Below are positions 11,191-22,751 of a stretch of 64,000 nt of DNA, one piece after another. This DNA is from Lepus europaeus. Its lineage: Eukaryota > Chordata > Mammalia > Lagomorpha > Leporidae. The first letter of the stretch is position 1. Every line of letters begins with the position of its first letter. The notes below the pieces were generated by a model that did not search any database, had not been told where the DNA came from, and was given only the letters and a program-made list of their open reading frames with translations. A program made the translations under genes and the position numbers. Location of the stretch: assembly GCF_033115175.1 (NCBI RefSeq), contig NC_084838.1, positions 41,023,468 to 41,087,467 on the forward strand, written 5' to 3'.

Positions 11191-12968
11191 GAAAGAAAGA
11201 AAAGAGAAAAGGAGTAGGGATGCTTTTCTGGTATGAGCCCTGACTGAGGAAGTATGCAGGATGTAGGAAGAGTAGAGGTAGAGGGTTGGGGGTGCTGGTG
11301 GCGAGGAAGACCCCATGTGGGGTCTCCTGAGGCCACAGCTGTCGGTCTGGGGCTTCCCACCCTGCTGGCTCAGCAGGTCACACGGGTTGGCAGGTGACTC
11401 ACCCCCGGGTGGCCCTGGTTTGGGCAGGGCTGAGTCTGCAGAATGAAGCCCTCTGTGTTCATCCGCAGGGGTGCACATGCTGGGTTTCATGGCCAGGACT
11501 GAGATGTGCACCTGCTCCTTCTTGGTGCACACCCAGGAAGTCCTTGTGCATACCACCCGTGTGGGCTGTGCAGAAATATGGGCCACAGGTGTGAAGGGTG
11601 CCTGTGGCATGAGCCTACGGTGCTGTGGGTGAACAAAGCACTTCCCAGAGCTCACAAGTGTGGGTGCAGGGGTCTCCCTGAGAGAGGGATGCAGCTCCAG
11701 GGCCTTGTGAGCCATCTGAGGAGGACGCCTGGGTGGTGGAAGGTGGGGAAGGCTCCCTGATGACAGCTCATCTTCCCCAAGAAGGATTTGGCTGGGCACC
11801 CATCGGCTGCGGTGACAGCGGTGGCTTCTCTAAGCTTATCCCTTAAGCCCGGCTGCAGGCTAGGGCAACTCCCCCAGCTTAACCTGGAGGGGAGCCCAGG
11901 GATCCCAGGAGCAGCGCGTGTGGCAGGTGGGCCCCAAGTCAGAGATTTCTCTTGTCTCAGTGCGGGCAAGAGGGACGGGGGGCTCTGGCGGACTCTGGTC
12001 TACAGAGAAACAGGGAGAGCCCATGGGGCCCAGGTTGCCCGCGTGCCTGTGTGCATTCTCCATGACCGGGTGTGCTGGCCCCTGCTCCAGTGCCCCAGGC
12101 CTGACGCTGCCTTCCCATCATGCTGTGGGACCTGAGAGACCCTCCAAGTGTGACAGGGGGTCTGGGCTGGGAGCTAGAAAGCCTGGGCTGCTCCAAGCTT
12201 TGGAGATGTCCTTGGATCTGCTCTGGGGCTCACTTGCCTGTGACAAAATGTAAGGGGGTAATCATCCCTGAGGGCCACCTTTGAGCCTGCTGGGTGGCAG
12301 ATTCTTCCAGGGCATACAGGAAGGCAGGGCGGCTGAGTCTGGGGGCTTCCAAGGGGGCCATGAACACTGACCCCAGGCAGTGAGGTTGAAGGACCAGGGA
12401 CGAAAATTAGGGAGCAGTCTAGAGAACCCTGCTCTACCAGATGTGTCCAACCCTCCCAGAGATGTGAGACGTCCAGAGTTCTGGGGCTGAGCTGCAAAAC
12501 AAATTAGCAACGTGGCAGGCCGAGGCCTGCCCTTGGGAGCCTGGGACTTTCTCCACCCAGCCCCACCCCTGGGCCCTGACCTGGCTTGCCTGTGGGGTGG
12601 AGGTGGGGGTAAGCAGCAGTGTCCCCCAGACTAAGGCTGAGACCTGTTCACATCCCTCCCTCTCTCACTCCCCCACCCTTACCTCTCAAGTTCACACTTC
12701 CCAAGTTCAGGGTTTTCATCCTGGGGCTGTAGGTTTAGCCAGAGCAAACAGAGACAACACTCAAGTCAACAAAACTAGAAAGGAAGCAGCACAGGTGACG
12801 TGGAAAAGAAAACAGGGAAACCACACGAAGGTGTGGGAGCTGGGCTGGATGGGGCCCTGGGATCTCCTCCCAGAACTGAGCAGAACCCGAGGCTGAGGCT
12901 GGCCCTGCTAGTCTCAGAAGCACCCAGAGGCGGGGTTTGGGGTGGGGTCTCCAAAGAGTCTGGGTAGA

Positions 12969-12985
12969 CCGCCAGCAGGGGGCGC
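12969..12985 (+). promoter_or_regulatory. CTCF-like motif, forward
   Basis: CCGCCAGCAGGGGGCGC agrees with the core CTCF consensus. Seen by eye; no matrix score available. Confidence 0.45.
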
Positions 12986-13867
12986 AAGTGCCAGCCTCAT
13001 GGGTGGTGACTAAAGGATGTGTGTGTGGAGGGGGTAGAGACACCAGCCTGGTACCCGCACTGAGGACCTAGGCTGAGATGCCGGAGCTGTTGCAGAAAGC
13101 AGGTGAGAGGCTGCCTGGGGTCCAGGCTTGTGAGTGGGAGCAGACAGGCTGTGCAGAAGTGAGCAGCTCCCCACTCTCTACCCCACCCCAGTGGCTCCCC
13201 CCAGTCCTCGGGATCTTGGAGCCCCAAGAATTCCCCAGGATGCCCCCAAACAGTCCCCGCCCCACCCACCAGCAGAGGTGCCTTCCCTGGAAGACCCTTT
13301 CTCTCCTACCCAGGGAAGGGGAGCTCAATTCTCTCAACATAACATTTATGGTGCACCTGCTGTGTTCCCAGCGAGGGAAGGATCACTTGGGACTCAGATG
13401 CCTCCTCCCGCAATGGGCTCAGGGGACCAGATGTCCTGGGAGGCTGCCTTCCTCGGGTCACTGTCATGCCTGGATCCCCAGCCGCTCAGTGGGCCAGCAG
13501 GCTGCTTGCTGATGAAGCTGGCGATTGCAGGGTGCATGGGGCAGCCCGGCTCCCAGCCCCAAGGGGATGACTGGGTGTTCCAGTTCAGAGAGTGGCGCAG
13601 CCAGGCTGCAATGGGAAAGGCTGGGGGGCCCAGAACCACCTGGCTGGGGCAGCTGAAAGTCCAGGTGGAAGTCCCCACCTTGAGTCCCACTCTGGGGAGT
13701 GAGTACATGTGTCCCACCCCCAGCCTGTGCGGCATGGAGATGTGGAGTGTGGGTCCTCTGCCTCGTGTGGCCTTCTTGTCCACCACCCAGAGGGCTCACG
13801 CCAGCAGACGCGTGCCACGCCCTGTGCCGACTCAAGCGGCTCCCCCACCAACCAGCGAGGGGAGGAT

Positions 13868-13985
13868 TAGCAGCTTCATTTTACAGATGAAGACACCCAG
13901 TTAAAATCTTGCTGAAAAGTCACCCAACGCCAATTAATCAGCTGAGCTGGATTCAAGTTCAGGAGTTCAGGTGTGCCTGCCTGTG
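13868..13985 (-). repeat. MIR relic
   Basis: CATTTTACAGATGAAGACAC, then GAGCTGGATTCAAGTTCAGG. Confidence 0.65.
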
Positions 13986-14332
13986 AAGCCTGAGCCGTGA
14001 GCGGTTCGCCACCCAGGCGGGGAACCCCCCTGAATAAGGAAACCTCCAACCAGCCCCAAACTCAGGCTCCTGGCCTGGAGGCACCTGGGTTTTTCCACTG
14101 CTCCTTCCTGCCACCACCTCCCTCTCTCACCCTCATGAAGTGGCCGTCATCCCGACTCCCTTCCCTACCCCTCTTACCAGGGTCTAAGACGCCCCCACTG
14201 TTTGGCTCTTTCTTCCCCCTACGATAGCAAATTGCTGCCTGGAGCGTTCCCTTTCCAGTGCTTTATTGTGGAAAGATTTTGACATTGAATTAGGCAGAAA
14301 TCAAAGGATAAAGGTGCAAGACTGATGAGGAG

Positions 14333-14660
14333 GGGGCTGGCGCTGTGGTGTAGCAGGTTAAGCTGCCGCCTGCAGTGCCAGCATCCCATATGGTTGCTGG
14401 TTCGAGTCCCGGCTGCTCCACTTCTGATCCAGCTCTCTGCTATGGCCTGGGAAAGCAGTGGAAGATGGCCCAAATCCTTGGACCCCTGCACCTGCGTGGG
14501 AGACCCAGAAGAAGCTTCGGCCTGGCCCAGCCCTGGCTATTGCAGCTATTTGGGGAGTGAACCAGCAGATGGAAGTTCTCTCTCTGTCTCTGACTTTCCC
14601 TTTCCTTCTCTGTAATTCTGCCTTTCACAGGAATAAAATGAATCTTATTTTTTTAAAAAA
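14333..14660 (+). mobile_element. CSINE, full length
   Basis: GGGGCTGGCGCTGTGGTGTAG head, GGTTCGAGTCCCGG box at about 14399, tail near 14630. Confidence 0.9.
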
Positions 14661-15116
14661 ATGATGGAGTGGCTGGAATTTTAAATAATTCAGAAAAGAA
14701 AGGCAGAATGAAGCTAGAGTAGCAAAAGCTTAATGACTCTAGAATCTAGCTGAGGGTTCTAGGGGTTATGTATCGCAAATTTTACTTGGGATTTGGGCAG
14801 GAGTGGTGGCTACAACTTGCCTCCCGCCCCTCCCAACTCTACTCACACACTCTCTGGGTCAGTCCTCATCTCTCCTGCCATGGCAAGCCCACCCTGACAG
14901 GCTCAGGCTTGGGGTGCAGGGACATCGAGGAGGGCGCAGAGTGTGGAGTACGAGGGGTCTTGGCACCTGCCACAGTGGGGCAGGAAGATGACAGCTGAGC
15001 TCCTGCCGAGAGCCGGATGCGCCTGGACCCCTCCCTAACCAGCTGAGATGGGAAGGGGTAGAGATGGGAGACCAGCTCTTTGGAGGCCCTCCTGGGTGGG
15101 GAGCAGGGCACCAAGA

Positions 15117-15138
15117 CACACACACACACACACACACC
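15117..15138. repeat. (CA)n microsatellite
   Basis: About ten CA units. Confidence 0.95.
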
Positions 15139-15353
15139 CCAGAGCTGGACCGGCTGTAGTCTGTCCTGGGAGTCTCTCCCCCGACCCGCCACTGACTCTT
15201 TGTTCAGTGTCTTCCTTTCCTTCCAGCTGGTCCGTCCCATCACGGCGTCAGTTCTGGGACATGCCCCGTGAGAGCGTGCGGTGCTTGCTCCAATAGGAGA
15301 AGCCTTGTCTGCAGGGAGGTAAAAACTGCGGCAGAGGGGCGGGCAGCTGCTCT

Positions 15354-15370
15354 GGCAGCCAGGGGGCGCT
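15354..15370 (+). promoter_or_regulatory. CTCF-like motif, forward
   Basis: GGCAGCCAGGGGGCGCT matches the core CTCF consensus in the forward direction. Confidence 0.4.
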
Positions 15371-16249
15371 GTCATCCGCTCTGCTGGCGGAGGGAAGGCT
15401 TCACAGAAGAGGGGGTACTTGGGTTGATTCGGGAAGATTAAGAGGTGCTGTTTGGGTCGGCTGGGGAGGCAGAGGAGGTGAGCACAAGTGTAAGACGTGC
15501 AACAGTTCAGGGTGCCAGGGCACTGCCAGGCTGCCATGCGCGGGCTTTTCCTGTGCATCGTCGGGGAGGAAGCAGGGGAGAAACGCAGCCACCTGGGGGT
15601 TGGAAATGAAGTCCCTGAGACTGGGGTGAGGGGGATGCAGACTGGGAGAACCCTGAAGAGGCTCCTGGAGATGGAACACACTTGGGGGCCAAAGAAGGGG
15701 CAGTAAGGACGGGGAGTACGAAGAGGACCTGGGGCGGACCTCGGGCCTGCCAAAAAGGGAGCAGGTGAGTGAGCCCCAGGGGGAAAGCTGGAGGTGAGCA
15801 GCCTTCCTTGGGACGGGCCCTGGCCAGGGGGACTGACTGGGGGAGGTCACAGGGGCTGGGTTGCGCAAGGTGACGGGAGACGCCTGTTCTTCACACAAAG
15901 AAGGCAGACAGACAAGAGGGATGCTAGATCTTTTCTTCCTGAGCAGTGAGGGGAATTCTTGGGTGGAGACAGGTGGGGGACACGGCAGGTGTGTATGGTG
16001 CAAGAGGACGTTGGAGACCCCAAGGGCCAACGACTTGATCACTCACAATAGGCAAGTGCCCGTGGAAATGTTTAATCCAAAGACGCACAAAATGTTCTCA
16101 TTCACCATGAAATAAGAATAAAATAAACTGAACTTGTAGGATGAAGAAAATATTTCAATACACAGCAGTAATATATTTGTCCTTACCCTAACATCATTCA
16201 ACAACAGAATATAATTTTTTTTTTTTTTTTCTGGAGGAAGGAACCCAAC

Positions 16250-16466
16250 AAGGAAAAAAAAAAAAAAAAAAGCAGGGTCTCAGTTCCAGGAGGTTGGAGC
16301 TCCATCCTGATCTCCCTCGTGGGTGCAAGGGCCTAAGCACTTGGGCCATCCTTTGCTGCCTTCCCAGGCACATCACCTGGGAGATGGATCAGAAGCAGAG
16401 CATCTAGAACTTGAACCAGCACTCTGATAAGGGATGCTTAACTCACTGTGCCACAATGCTGGCCTC
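16250..16466 (-). mobile_element. CSINE, 3'-part rearranged
   Basis: CATCCTGATCTCCCTCGTGG through GGGCCTAAGCACTTGGGCC to CACAATGCTGGCC. A T18 and an A19 run sit at 16217-16270 where the tail should be. Confidence 0.75.
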
Positions 16467-16474
16467 AGGGTAGA

Positions 16475-16557
16475 GTTTTTGTTTTGCAAGATGAAGACGT
16501 TCTGGAGATGGATTGCACAACAATGCGAATACAAGTGCATTTCAAACAGTTCATGGA
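16475..16557 (+). repeat. L1M 3' UTR fragment (first piece)
   Basis: TTTTGCAAGATGAAGACGTT and GATTGCACAACAATGCGAAT resemble the L1M 3' UTR. The matching end is at 17660-17717 and 18062-18150. Confidence 0.6.
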
Positions 16558-16914
16558 GGGGCCGGCATTGTGGTGCAGCGGGTTAAGCCGCCACTTGTAA
16601 CACCCTATCCCTTATCAGGGCGCCAGCTCAAGACCTGGGTGCTCCACTTCCAACTCCACTTCCAATCCAGCTCCTTGCTAATGTACCTGGGAAAGCAATG
16701 GAAGATGGCCCAGTTAGTTGTGTCCCTCACCTGCATTGGAGACCCAGATGGAGTTCCAGGCTCCTGGCTTTGGCCTGGCTCAGCTCTGGCCATTGCGGCC
16801 ACTGGGGAATGAACCCAGTGATGGAAGATTTCTCTCTGTGCCTGTCTCCTTCTTCCCTGTAACTCTGCTTTCCAAATAAATAAAAAAATAAATCATTCTT
16901 TAAAAAAAAAAAAA
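16558..16914 (+). mobile_element. CSINE inserted in older repeats
   Basis: GGGGCCGGCATTGTGGTGCAG head to CAAATAAATAAAAAAATAAA tail. GTTCATGGAG occurs immediately on both sides, a likely duplication. Confidence 0.88.
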
Positions 16915-16923
16915 AAGTTCATG

Positions 16924-17080
16924 GAGGGGCCTGCATTGTGGCACCTTGGATTAAGCTGCTGCTTGTGACGTTGGCCTCGCCAACAGTGTGGATACTCTGC
17001 TTCCAACCCAGTTCCTGCTGATGCTCCCCAGAAGGTGGCAAAGGTGGCCTACAGTGCCATAGTACAAGCCCCTGATGCAC
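16924..17080 (+). mobile_element. CSINE, 3'-truncated
   Basis: GGGGCCTGCATTGTGGCACC head and CTTCCAACCCAGTTCCTGCT only. Confidence 0.65.
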
Positions 17081-17111
17081 AGGTTTTCATGATACTCATC
17101 TCCATGAACTT

Positions 17112-17355
17112 TAAAAAAAAGATTTATTTATTTATTCAAAAGGCAGAGTTACAGAGAGGGAGAGTCAGAGAGAGATCGCCCATCCATTGGTTCACTCCCC
17201 AAATGGCCACAACAGTCAGGACTGGGCCAGGCAAAAATCAGGAGCCAGGAGCTTCATCCGGATCTCCCACATGGGTACAGGGGCCCAAGCACTTGGGTCA
17301 TTTTCTGCTGCTTTCCAAGGTACAATAGCAGGAAGCTGGATGGGAAGTGAAACAG
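17112..17355 (-). mobile_element. CSINE, head-truncated
   Basis: AGATTTATTTATTTATTC tail through GGGGCCCAAGCACTTGGG to AGCTGGATGGGAAGTG. Confidence 0.82.
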
Positions 17356-17650
17356 CTTTTTTAAAATTAATTGATTTGAAAGGCAGAGTTAGAGAGAGAG
17401 AAAAAGAGAGACTTTTCACCCACTGGGTCACTCTCCAAATGGTTGAAATGGTCAGAGCTGAAGCCAGGAGCCAGGAGCTTCATCCTGGTCTCCCACGTAG
17501 GTACAGGGGCCCTAGTCTTCTGCTGCTTTCCCAGGCCATTAGTGGGGAGCTGGTTTGGAAGTGTAGCAGCTGGGACTCAAACCACAGCACATACTGGATG
17601 CTGGCTTTGCAGGCTGTGGCTTAACCTGCTATGCCACAACACCAGCCTCT
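17356..17650 (-). mobile_element. CSINE
   Basis: GATTTGAAAGGCAGAGTTAG to GCCACAACACCAGCC, abutting the previous element in the same orientation. Confidence 0.85.
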
Positions 17651-17659
17651 CCATGAACG

Positions 17660-17717
17660 TTTAGAGGGCCCCTCATATACTTCCACTATTGAACCGTACA
17701 CGTAAAAATAATTAGGG
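17660..17717 (+). repeat. L1M 3' UTR fragment (second piece)
   Basis: CTTCCACTATTGAACCGTAC resembles the L1M 'ACTGAATTGTACAC' region. Confidence 0.5.
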
Positions 17718-18061
17718 AGGGGCCAACATGTGGTACAGTGGGTAAAGCTGTGCCTAAGAAGCCAGCATCCTCTATGAGTGCTGATTTGAGTCCCGGCTGC
17801 TCCTCTTCTGATGCAGCTCCCTGCTGATGGGCCTGAGAGAGCAGTGGAAACTGGCATGAGTACTCGGGCCCCTGCCATCCATGTGGGAAATCTGGGTGGG
17901 GCTCCTGGCTCCTGTCTTTGACCTGGTCCAGTCTTGGCTATTGGAGCCATGGCGGGGGGCGGGGGGGTGGTGGTGAAGCAGCAGATGAAAGATCTCTCTC
18001 TCTCTCTCTCTCTGTCTTTCCTCCCTTTCTCTGACACTCCACCTTTCAAATAAATAATAAA
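17718..18061 (+). mobile_element. CSINE
   Basis: GAGGGGCCAACATGTGGTAC head to CAAATAAATAATAAATC tail. Confidence 0.85.
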
Positions 18062-18154
18062 TCTTCAGAAGAGAAAAATAGCACAATCTATTAGAGGTGG
18101 TTAAGATGGCAAATTTCATATTATGCCTTTTTACTGTAAAAAAAAAAAAAAAAA
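18062..18154 (+). repeat. L1M 3' end (third piece) with poly(A)
   Basis: GTGGTTAAGATGGCAAATTT and ATTATGCC then A19 match the L1M terminus. Confidence 0.6.
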
Positions 18155-20210
18155 AGAATAAATAAGCCAAGGGCCTTCAGAAGCCAGGCTGCTTCCCCAG
18201 CTGTGCAGCAGACGTCCCTGGGAGGTGAGAAGGCAGCGTGTGTGCTGGGGGGATCCCCTCCGTGGGGGCCATCTCCCTCTCCCTCCCTCCATGTTCCGTC
18301 CTTGTCTCTCCTGCTCAGAGATGCACCGGAGCACCCTCAGCTGGGCTGCGAGCCAGGACACCTGGGTTTGACTCACTCTGGACCTTGCACTGCGCCAAGA
18401 ACAGAAGAGACAGTGTCTTCCCGCCCAGCCCAGTCTGGCCCAGCCCTCTCCTGGGGGGACCAGTGCGGGTGTGGGAGGACCCTCCAGCAATACAGGGAGA
18501 GGCCCAGGAACACGGAAAGCCCTGCCCTGCCTGAGGTCCCCCTGTTCCACCAGGCTCAACGCCCCTGGGCGCCGGCACCCCAGAACCTGCCTATGCAGAC
18601 CGCCGCCCAGGCCCTAGCTGCAATCAGCGTATTCCTGGAAAGCTGGTGACAGATCCCACCTTGCCCCTGGCTGGTGCGGTCCTTTCACAGCCGCCTTCCC
18701 GCTGACAGTGGCTGGCCGGCAGGGAGCACTTCCTGGGTCTCTGCTGGCTGCCTGCCCTGAAGCGGACAGCGCTGTGGGCTGAGGCCTTGGGATCTGGGCA
18801 GGGAGGGGACAGGGCGAGGGCCTCCCAGGGAGCAGCTGGCCTCCTCCCTCTGGAGGGAAGCAGAGAGGCTGCCCATGGGGAGCCCGCGGTGTGAGAGCGG
18901 AGACAGCAGTCGCAGCACCCTGCAGCTGCAGAGGCCTCTGGGCCGGCTTCCTCTCTCAGACTCAGCAGGAGAGTGGAGAGAGCGTAGCTTGCCCTGGGGG
19001 AGCAGAGATGGGCTCCTTGCCCACCCCAAGCCCACAGCTCCTGACCAGATCAGATAGGGCACGTTCCTGCAGCAAGCTGCCTGCTCACTGCGACTGTGCT
19101 GACGCAGGCAGGAAAATATTAACCCAGAAGAACAGGTGCATACTCGTGTGTGTGTGTGTGCGTGTGTGTCCACAGAGAGGTGTTCACAAGCAGGTGTGTG
19201 TTCACAGATACACACATGCACATGGATACATGCTCACATAAAGACGTGTGCACAGACACAAATGCTTCCACACAGACACACTCCCTCAGTGTTATTCCCC
19301 CAGCTGCTCTGTCAACGAGGCTCCCTCCTCCAGGAAACCTTCCTTGATTGTTCCAGCTCCCACTAGAAAGTGGCAAGCAGCAGCCCTATCCCTGGTTTCT
19401 GATGCCACGTTAGACAGTTTGACATGGGCGACAGAGTAGAGCAGACCTGGGTTTAAATCCTGATTCCTTGACTGACAGGACCTTTGCTCACGGACGAGTG
19501 GCTGTGTCTGATCCTGCCCGCATCAGTCGCCATCTGCTCTGCCCCAGGGCCTGCGCGTGACTCTGAGACGGATCACAGTCTGGGCTGGGGGTGGAGGAGA
19601 GGTCTGGTTCCTGGTGGGTGTCCATGTTAAAGACCATCTGGGGTTCTGCCTGTGCCCTGTGCCTCTCCAGCTTCACCACCCGGCCCCCAGTTCTCTCTGG
19701 GAGGACCCTGGCCTCCTGGGGGCAGGCACAGAGGCCTGCTGTGAATGTTCTGATTCTGGTGTGTCCCCGGCGCATTGCTACCTTGCTCTGAGTATTGGTT
19801 TCTATACCTGACAACTGAGTGTGAAAGGGGACACTTCCGGGTGAGGCAGAAGGGCCTTTTCCTTTTGTGAGCAGCTTGAGAATCTTCACAGTTTCAGGGG
19901 ACTCCAGAGAGGCCGCGTTCCTCCAGGGATCTGCACAGCACCCCCACCCCACCTCACCTCTGCCCGCCGTCCCTGCCCCTTCTGCCAGAGCAGCTCCTTC
20001 CACACTCACACCGCAGGCTCCTGAGCTACACAAGGCATTCCGCGGCTCATGGGAGTGTGAAACAACACACGTGGAGCTGAGTTTGACGGGAAGCAGTTTA
20101 CATAAGTAAAGTGTTATGACCCCATGTGTTGCCTGGAAGAAGTGACCAGTTGAAATAATTGGGGTTTTTTAAAAGTCAACACTTTCAGGCAGCATTGAGG
20201 GAATTTCAGA
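18155..20210. other. Intergenic, no gene recognised
   Basis: GC-rich unique sequence with a TG/CA-rich patch at 19140-19290 and possible MIR relics near 18345 and 19420 (CCTGGGTTTAAATCCTGATT). No domain-bearing frame. Confidence 0.5.
19147..19290. repeat. Imperfect (TG)n/(CA)n stretch
   Basis: GTGTGTGTGTGTGCGTGTG, then ACACACATGCACATGG-type CA-rich sequence. Confidence 0.8.
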
Positions 20211-20220
20211 GAAATTTAGC

Positions 20221-20578
20221 TTTTTTTTTTTTTAATTTTTTTTTTTTTGACAGGCAGAGTGGACAATGAGAGAGAGAGACAGAGAGAAAGGTCTTTCTTT
20301 TGCTGTTGGTTCACCCTCCAATGGCCGCCGCGGCTGGCACGCTATGACCGGTACACCGCGCTGATCCAAAGGCAGGAGCCAGGTGCTTCTCCTGGTCTCC
20401 CATGCGGGTGCAGGGCCCAAGCACTTGGGCCATCCTCCACTGCCTTCCCGGGCCATAGCAGAGAGCTGGCCTGGAAGAGGGGCAACGGGGACAGAATCCG
20501 CTGCCCTGACCGGGACTAGAACCCGGTGTGCCAGCGCCGCAAGGTGGAGGATTAGCCTGTTGAGCCACGGCGCCGGCC
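20221..20578 (-). mobile_element. CSINE, young subfamily with 10-bp duplication
   Basis: Poly(T), GACAGGCAGAGTGGACAATG, to GAGCCACGGCGCCGGCC. GAAATTTAGC flanks it at 20211-20220 and 20579-20588. Confidence 0.92.
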
Positions 20579-20593
20579 GAAATTTAGCACTTT

Positions 20594-20823
20594 TTAAAAG
20601 ATTTATTTATTTATTTGAAAGGCAGAGTTACAAAGAGGCAGAGACAGAGAGAGAATGAGACAGGTCTTCTATCTGCTGGTTCACTCCCCAAATGACTGCA
20701 ACAGCTGGAGCTGGGCTGATCTGAAGCTGGAGACAGGAGCTTCTTTTAGGTCTCCCATGTGGGTGCAGGGGCCCAAGCACTTGGGCCATCTTCTTCTACT
20801 TCTACTTCCAAGGTCATAGCAAG
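20594..20823 (-). mobile_element. CSINE, left arm of an inverted repeat
   Basis: AGATTTATTTATTTATTTG through GGGGCCCAAGCACTTGGGCC, then broken at TCTTCTACTTCTACTTCC. Confidence 0.85.
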
Positions 20824-21005
20824 TAGAAGATGGCTGCTGCACCCACGTGGGAGACCCGGAAGAAGCTCCTGGCTTCAGATCGGCCCAGCTCTGGCTACTG
20901 CAGTCATTTGAGGAATGAACTGGTGGATGGAAGATCTCTGTGTGCCTCTGCTTATGCCTCTCTGTAATTCTGCCTTTCAAATAAATAAATAAAATCTTCA
21001 AAACA
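20824..21005 (+). mobile_element. CSINE 3' part, right arm of an inverted repeat
   Basis: GTAGAAGATGGCTGCTGCAC, GGGAGACCCGGAAGAAGCTC, to CAAATAAATAAATAAAATC; it is complementary to the left arm. Confidence 0.85.
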
Positions 21006-21097
21006 AAGCAAAACTCTGTTTGCATTTTCATTCATAATTGGGTTTCAGTCAGTTGGGTCTGTTCATGAGAGGAGTTGGGTCTGGCACTTCTGAAGAC

Positions 21098-21116
21098 CCA
21101 CCAGCAGGGGGCGCCA
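21098..21116 (+). promoter_or_regulatory. CTCF-like motif, forward (best match)
   Basis: CCACCAGCAGGGGGCGCCA is the closest match to the CTCF consensus in the window. Confidence 0.55.
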
Positions 21117-21418
21117 CATCAAGGCATCTCCATCAGCTGCGTGCTGTCCAGCCACACACACACTCCTGTGGACCTCCTGGTAGGGAAAGATCCTATCACT
21201 AAATGTTTGAATGATAAAAGGACTTTATACAACCTTGTATAAGTATCATTCTACGTTCTGTTGGCCAAGTGAAGAGGCCATGTATGGATCAGCCTATATA
21301 GAGAAAGGATTAGAAGGAAATCACCAAACCTTAGCAGTAGTTGTCCTGGAAATAAAATGGGTCCTCTAAGTTTCTTTTCACTTAATTGTATTTTGAGATT
21401 CTAAAACTTCTTTTTTTT
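21117..21418. other. Intergenic, nothing recognised
   Basis: AT-richer unique sequence without open frames or a repeat I recognise. Confidence 0.5.
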
Positions 21419-21419
21419 T

Positions 21420-21700
21420 TTTAATTAAAAAAAGATTTATTTATTTATTTATTTGAAAGGCAGAGTTACGCAGAGAGAAGGAGAAACAAAGATCTTCCAT
21501 GGCTGGTTCACTCTCTAAATGGCTGCAATGGCTAGAACTCAGCCAGTTGCCAGGTTCTTCTTCTTGGTTTCCCATGTGGGTGCAGGGCCCAGGCACTTGG
21601 GACATCCTCTGCTGCTTTCCAGGTGCATTAGTAGGAAGTTGGATAGGAAGTGGAGCAGCCAGGACTTGAACCAGCGCCTATATGGGATGCTGACACTGCA
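21420..21700 (-). mobile_element. CSINE
   Basis: AGATTTATTTATTTATTTAT tail to GATGCTGACACTGCAG; the head is lost where the next element starts. Confidence 0.83.
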
Positions 21701-21701
21701 G

Positions 21702-21935
21702 CCAATCCAGTTACCTGCTAATGTTCCTCGGAGGGCAGCAGTGGATGGCCTAAGTGCTTGAGCCCCTGCACCTATGAGGGAGACCCGGAAGAAGCTCCTG
21801 GCTCCTGGCTTTGGCCTGGTCCAGCTCTGGCCATTGGGACCAATTGGGGAGTGAACCAGAGGATGGAAGAACTCTCTCTCTGTCTCTCCCTCTATCTGTC
21901 TGTAACTATACTTTTCAAATAAAAATTTTTAAAAG
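21702..21935 (+). mobile_element. CSINE, 5'-truncated
   Basis: CCAATCCAGTTACCTGCTAA through GAGACCCGGAAGAAGCTCC to CAAATAAAAATTTTT. Confidence 0.83.
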
Positions 21936-21965
21936 ATTTATTTTATTTACTTGAAGGACAGAGTT

Positions 21966-21998
<33 letters not shown>

Positions 21999-22220
21999 CC
22001 ATCAGTTGGTTCATTCTCCAAATGGCAACAACATCTAGGGCTGGGCCAAGTCAAAACCAGGAGCCAGTAACACCATGCTTGTCTCCCATGGGGTGGTAGG
22101 GACACATTGGCAAGAAGCTGGATTGGAAGTGGAGCAGCTGGGACTTGTACTGCTGGGATGGGATGGGATGCTGGCACTGCAGGGGGCAGCTTCACCTTCT
22201 GTGCCACAATACCAGCCACT
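21936..22220 (-). mobile_element. CSINE
   Basis: AAGATTTATTTTATTTACTT tail with a GA run (21966-21994) to GCCACAATACCAGCC. Confidence 0.83.
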
Positions 22221-22339
22221 TCAAATTAGTTTTTGACCTAATGGTGTGCTCCTGGTTTCACAAACCCTTTCCCGGGACTGCCTACATGCCGGAAGTCGCT
22301 GGTGGGGAGGGATCTCCTCTCCTCCAAACGTGTTTCATA

Positions 22340-22420
22340 GATGCGGAGCAAAGGGACTGAGTCAAAGTTGTACAGTGAATTCCAGAGGCAGCTGGGACTC
22401 ACGCCCAGGTCAGTGTTCAA
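22340..22420 (-). repeat. MIR relic
   Basis: GGGACTGAGTCAAAGTTGTA and GGCAGCTGGGACTCACGCCC. Confidence 0.45.
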
Positions 22421-22508
22421 GGCATCTTGGGGGGGGCAAGGGGGCGCTTCACTGCAGCTCAGAGCTAGGGTTGCCGGATTCAGTGAATAACAATATCGGA
22501 TGCCTAGG

Positions 22509-22750
22509 AGCTGGCATTGGTGCAGCAGGTTAACCTACCACTTGGGACGTTGGGTCAAGTCCCACCTCCATTCCCAGTTTCAGCTTCCTGCTAATGTACA
22601 CCTTGGCAAGCGACAGATAGTGGCTCAAGTACTTGGGTCCCTGTCACCAACATGGGAGACCAAGGTGGTGATCCAGGCTCCTGGCTTTGGCCTGGCCCAG
22701 CCCTGGCTGTTGTGGGCATTTAGGGAGAGAACCAGCAGATGGAAGACTCT
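22509..22750 (+). mobile_element. CSINE, 5' part, host of a nested insertion
   Basis: GAGCTGGCATTGGTGCAGC head to CCAGCAGATGGAAGACTCTC. Its tail continues at 23073-23135 after the nested element. Confidence 0.83.
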
Positions 22751-22751
22751 C

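Larger units (their letters stand above)
11191..14332. other. Intergenic, no gene recognised
   Basis: GC-rich unique sequence. Frames of up to 256 residues occur (for example 13134-13904 on +) but are low-complexity and without any family motif. It carries a CTCF-like motif at 12969 and MIR relics near 13868. Confidence 0.55.
14661..16190. other. Intergenic, no gene recognised
   Basis: GC-rich unique sequence with a (CA)n run at 15117-15138 and a CTCF-like motif at 15354. The 295-residue - strand frame at 14866-15753 has no recognisable domain. Confidence 0.5.

Noticed and set aside
14333-14660. tRNA gene (A- and B-box-like sequences in many places)
   Set aside because: These are the tRNA-derived heads of CSINEs. 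None folds into a cloverleaf with a proper acceptor stem by eye.
20221-22220. Repeated units here as a CRISPR-like or satellite array
   Set aside because: The units are separate CSINE copies in mixed orientation with different truncations, not a regular array.
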